NCBI GenBank assembly: GCA_009885415.1
Contig: VFKU01000407.1
Span: forward strand, 1-6,606
Source: Rhodothermota bacterium
GTDB taxonomy: Bacteria; Hydrogenedentota; Hydrogenedentia; Hydrogenedentales; GCA-2746185
DNA length: 6,606 nucleotides
Direction: 5' to 3'
Shown: in pieces, positions 6,237 through 6,606 of the stretch
Layout of the letters: every line of letters starts with the position of its first letter
Numbering within the stretch: the stretch's first letter is position 1
Notes under the pieces: generated by a model
What the model was told of the DNA's origin: nothing
The model's database searches: none
What the model saw: the letters and a program-made list of their open reading frames with translations, nothing else
Made by a program: the position numbers and the translations under genes

Positions 6237-6606
6237 TAGTGTGCGCTCCCTTCAATCTTCGTGTCCGCGCTGTCGGTGTCGAATTCCTTGAGCAGGTGCC
6301 CGAACTTCTCGCGTTTCGTTCGCAAGTATCGCTCATTGTGCTCGTTGGCCGGTATCTCGATGGGAATCCGGCCCGTAATCTCGAGGCCGTAACCCTGCAA
6401 TCCCGCCCGTTTCACCGGATTGTTGGAGATGAGCCGCATCGTGGTAACGCCGAGGTCGCGCAAAATTTGCGCGCCAATCCCGTATTCGCGCGGGTCGGGA
6501 TCGAAGCCGAGATGGACGTTGGCCTCCGCCGTGTCCATCCCCTGGTCCTGGAGTTCGTAGGCCTTGATCTTGTTCACCAGCCCGATGCCGCGGCCCTCTT
6601 GCCGCA
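6236..6606 (-). CDS. ribA: GTP cyclohydrolase II (RibA, or the C-terminal domain of RibBA), 5'-truncated by window edge
   Basis: Only the C-terminal 123 or so residues are visible. The minus-strand frame is open to the window end. The first readable residues, RQEGRGIGLVNKIKAYELQD, are the GTP cyclohydrolase II signature, carrying the phosphate-contacting and catalytic arginine region, so the in-frame GTG at 6577 is internal. YGIGAQIL, RLISNNPVKRAGLQGYGL and ITGRIPI follow, then a RYLRTKREKFGHLL tail typical of RibA and RibBA. The enzyme opens GTP to 2,5-diamino-6-ribosylamino-4-pyrimidinone 5'-phosphate, the committed step of riboflavin synthesis; the zinc-binding cysteines lie upstream, outside the window. 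The tail spacing and the adjacent ribH favour a bifunctional RibBA, but the RibB half cannot be seen, so this is inference. Confidence 0.95.
   Translation of the reverse strand, partial: RQEGRGIGLVNKIKAYELQDQGMDTAEANVHLGFDPDPREYGIGAQILRDLGVTTMRLISNNPVKRAGLQGYGLEITGRIPIEIPANEHNERYLRTKREKFGHLLKEFDTDSADTKIEGSAH
6246..6252 (-). promoter_or_regulatory. Ribosome binding site of ribH inside the ribA 3' end
   Basis: On the minus strand AAGGGAG lies nine bases before the ribH ATG, within the last codons of the upstream GTP cyclohydrolase gene. It supports the ATG at 6236 and shows that ribH can recruit ribosomes itself, unlike the PHP gene at the operon's end, which has no such site. Confidence 0.7.

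Overview
The window is a GC-rich bacterial chromosomal segment holding seven genes: five complete and one cut at each end. No RNA gene, transposase, phage gene or CRISPR array is visible. High GC, G/C-biased third positions and a ribBA-ribH-nusB type gene order point to a free-living bacterium, but this order is too widespread to name a phylum. A Sec-type signal peptide on the serine hydrolase and a peptide-binding transporter component show an organism with an active extracytoplasmic space.

Layout. (1) Positions 1-1368 (+) hold the C-terminal four-fifths of an OppA-type peptide-binding protein. A perfect 8-bp inverted repeat follows its stop. (2) Positions 1500-1976 (-) hold a complete DinB-family protein, convergent with the first gene. 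(3) Positions 2083-2439 (+) hold a small four-helix DUF486 membrane protein, divergent from dinB across 106 bp. (4) Positions 2532-4442 (+) hold a large exported serine hydrolase of the class C beta-lactamase/esterase type with a C-terminal four-helix membrane domain. It has its own good sigma70-like promoter and a strong ribosome binding site at a GTG start. (5) Positions 4478-6606 (-) hold a tight operon transcribed leftward: ribA/ribBA (partial), ribH, nusB, then a PHP-domain phosphoesterase resembling RNase AM/YciV. The genes overlap by 1, 4 and 4 nt. A strong hairpin separates this operon from the convergent hydrolase gene.

How the genes fit together. The minus-strand operon joins riboflavin synthesis (GTP cyclohydrolase II and lumazine synthase) to NusB, the rRNA antitermination factor, and to a PHP enzyme whose E. 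coli relative matures rRNA 5' ends. The plus-strand genes look like independent accessory or envelope functions.

The window looks largely ordinary. I found no convincing undescribed system. The points most worth a second look are the nusB-PHP coupling, the membrane-anchored hydrolase architecture and two intergenic inverted repeats.
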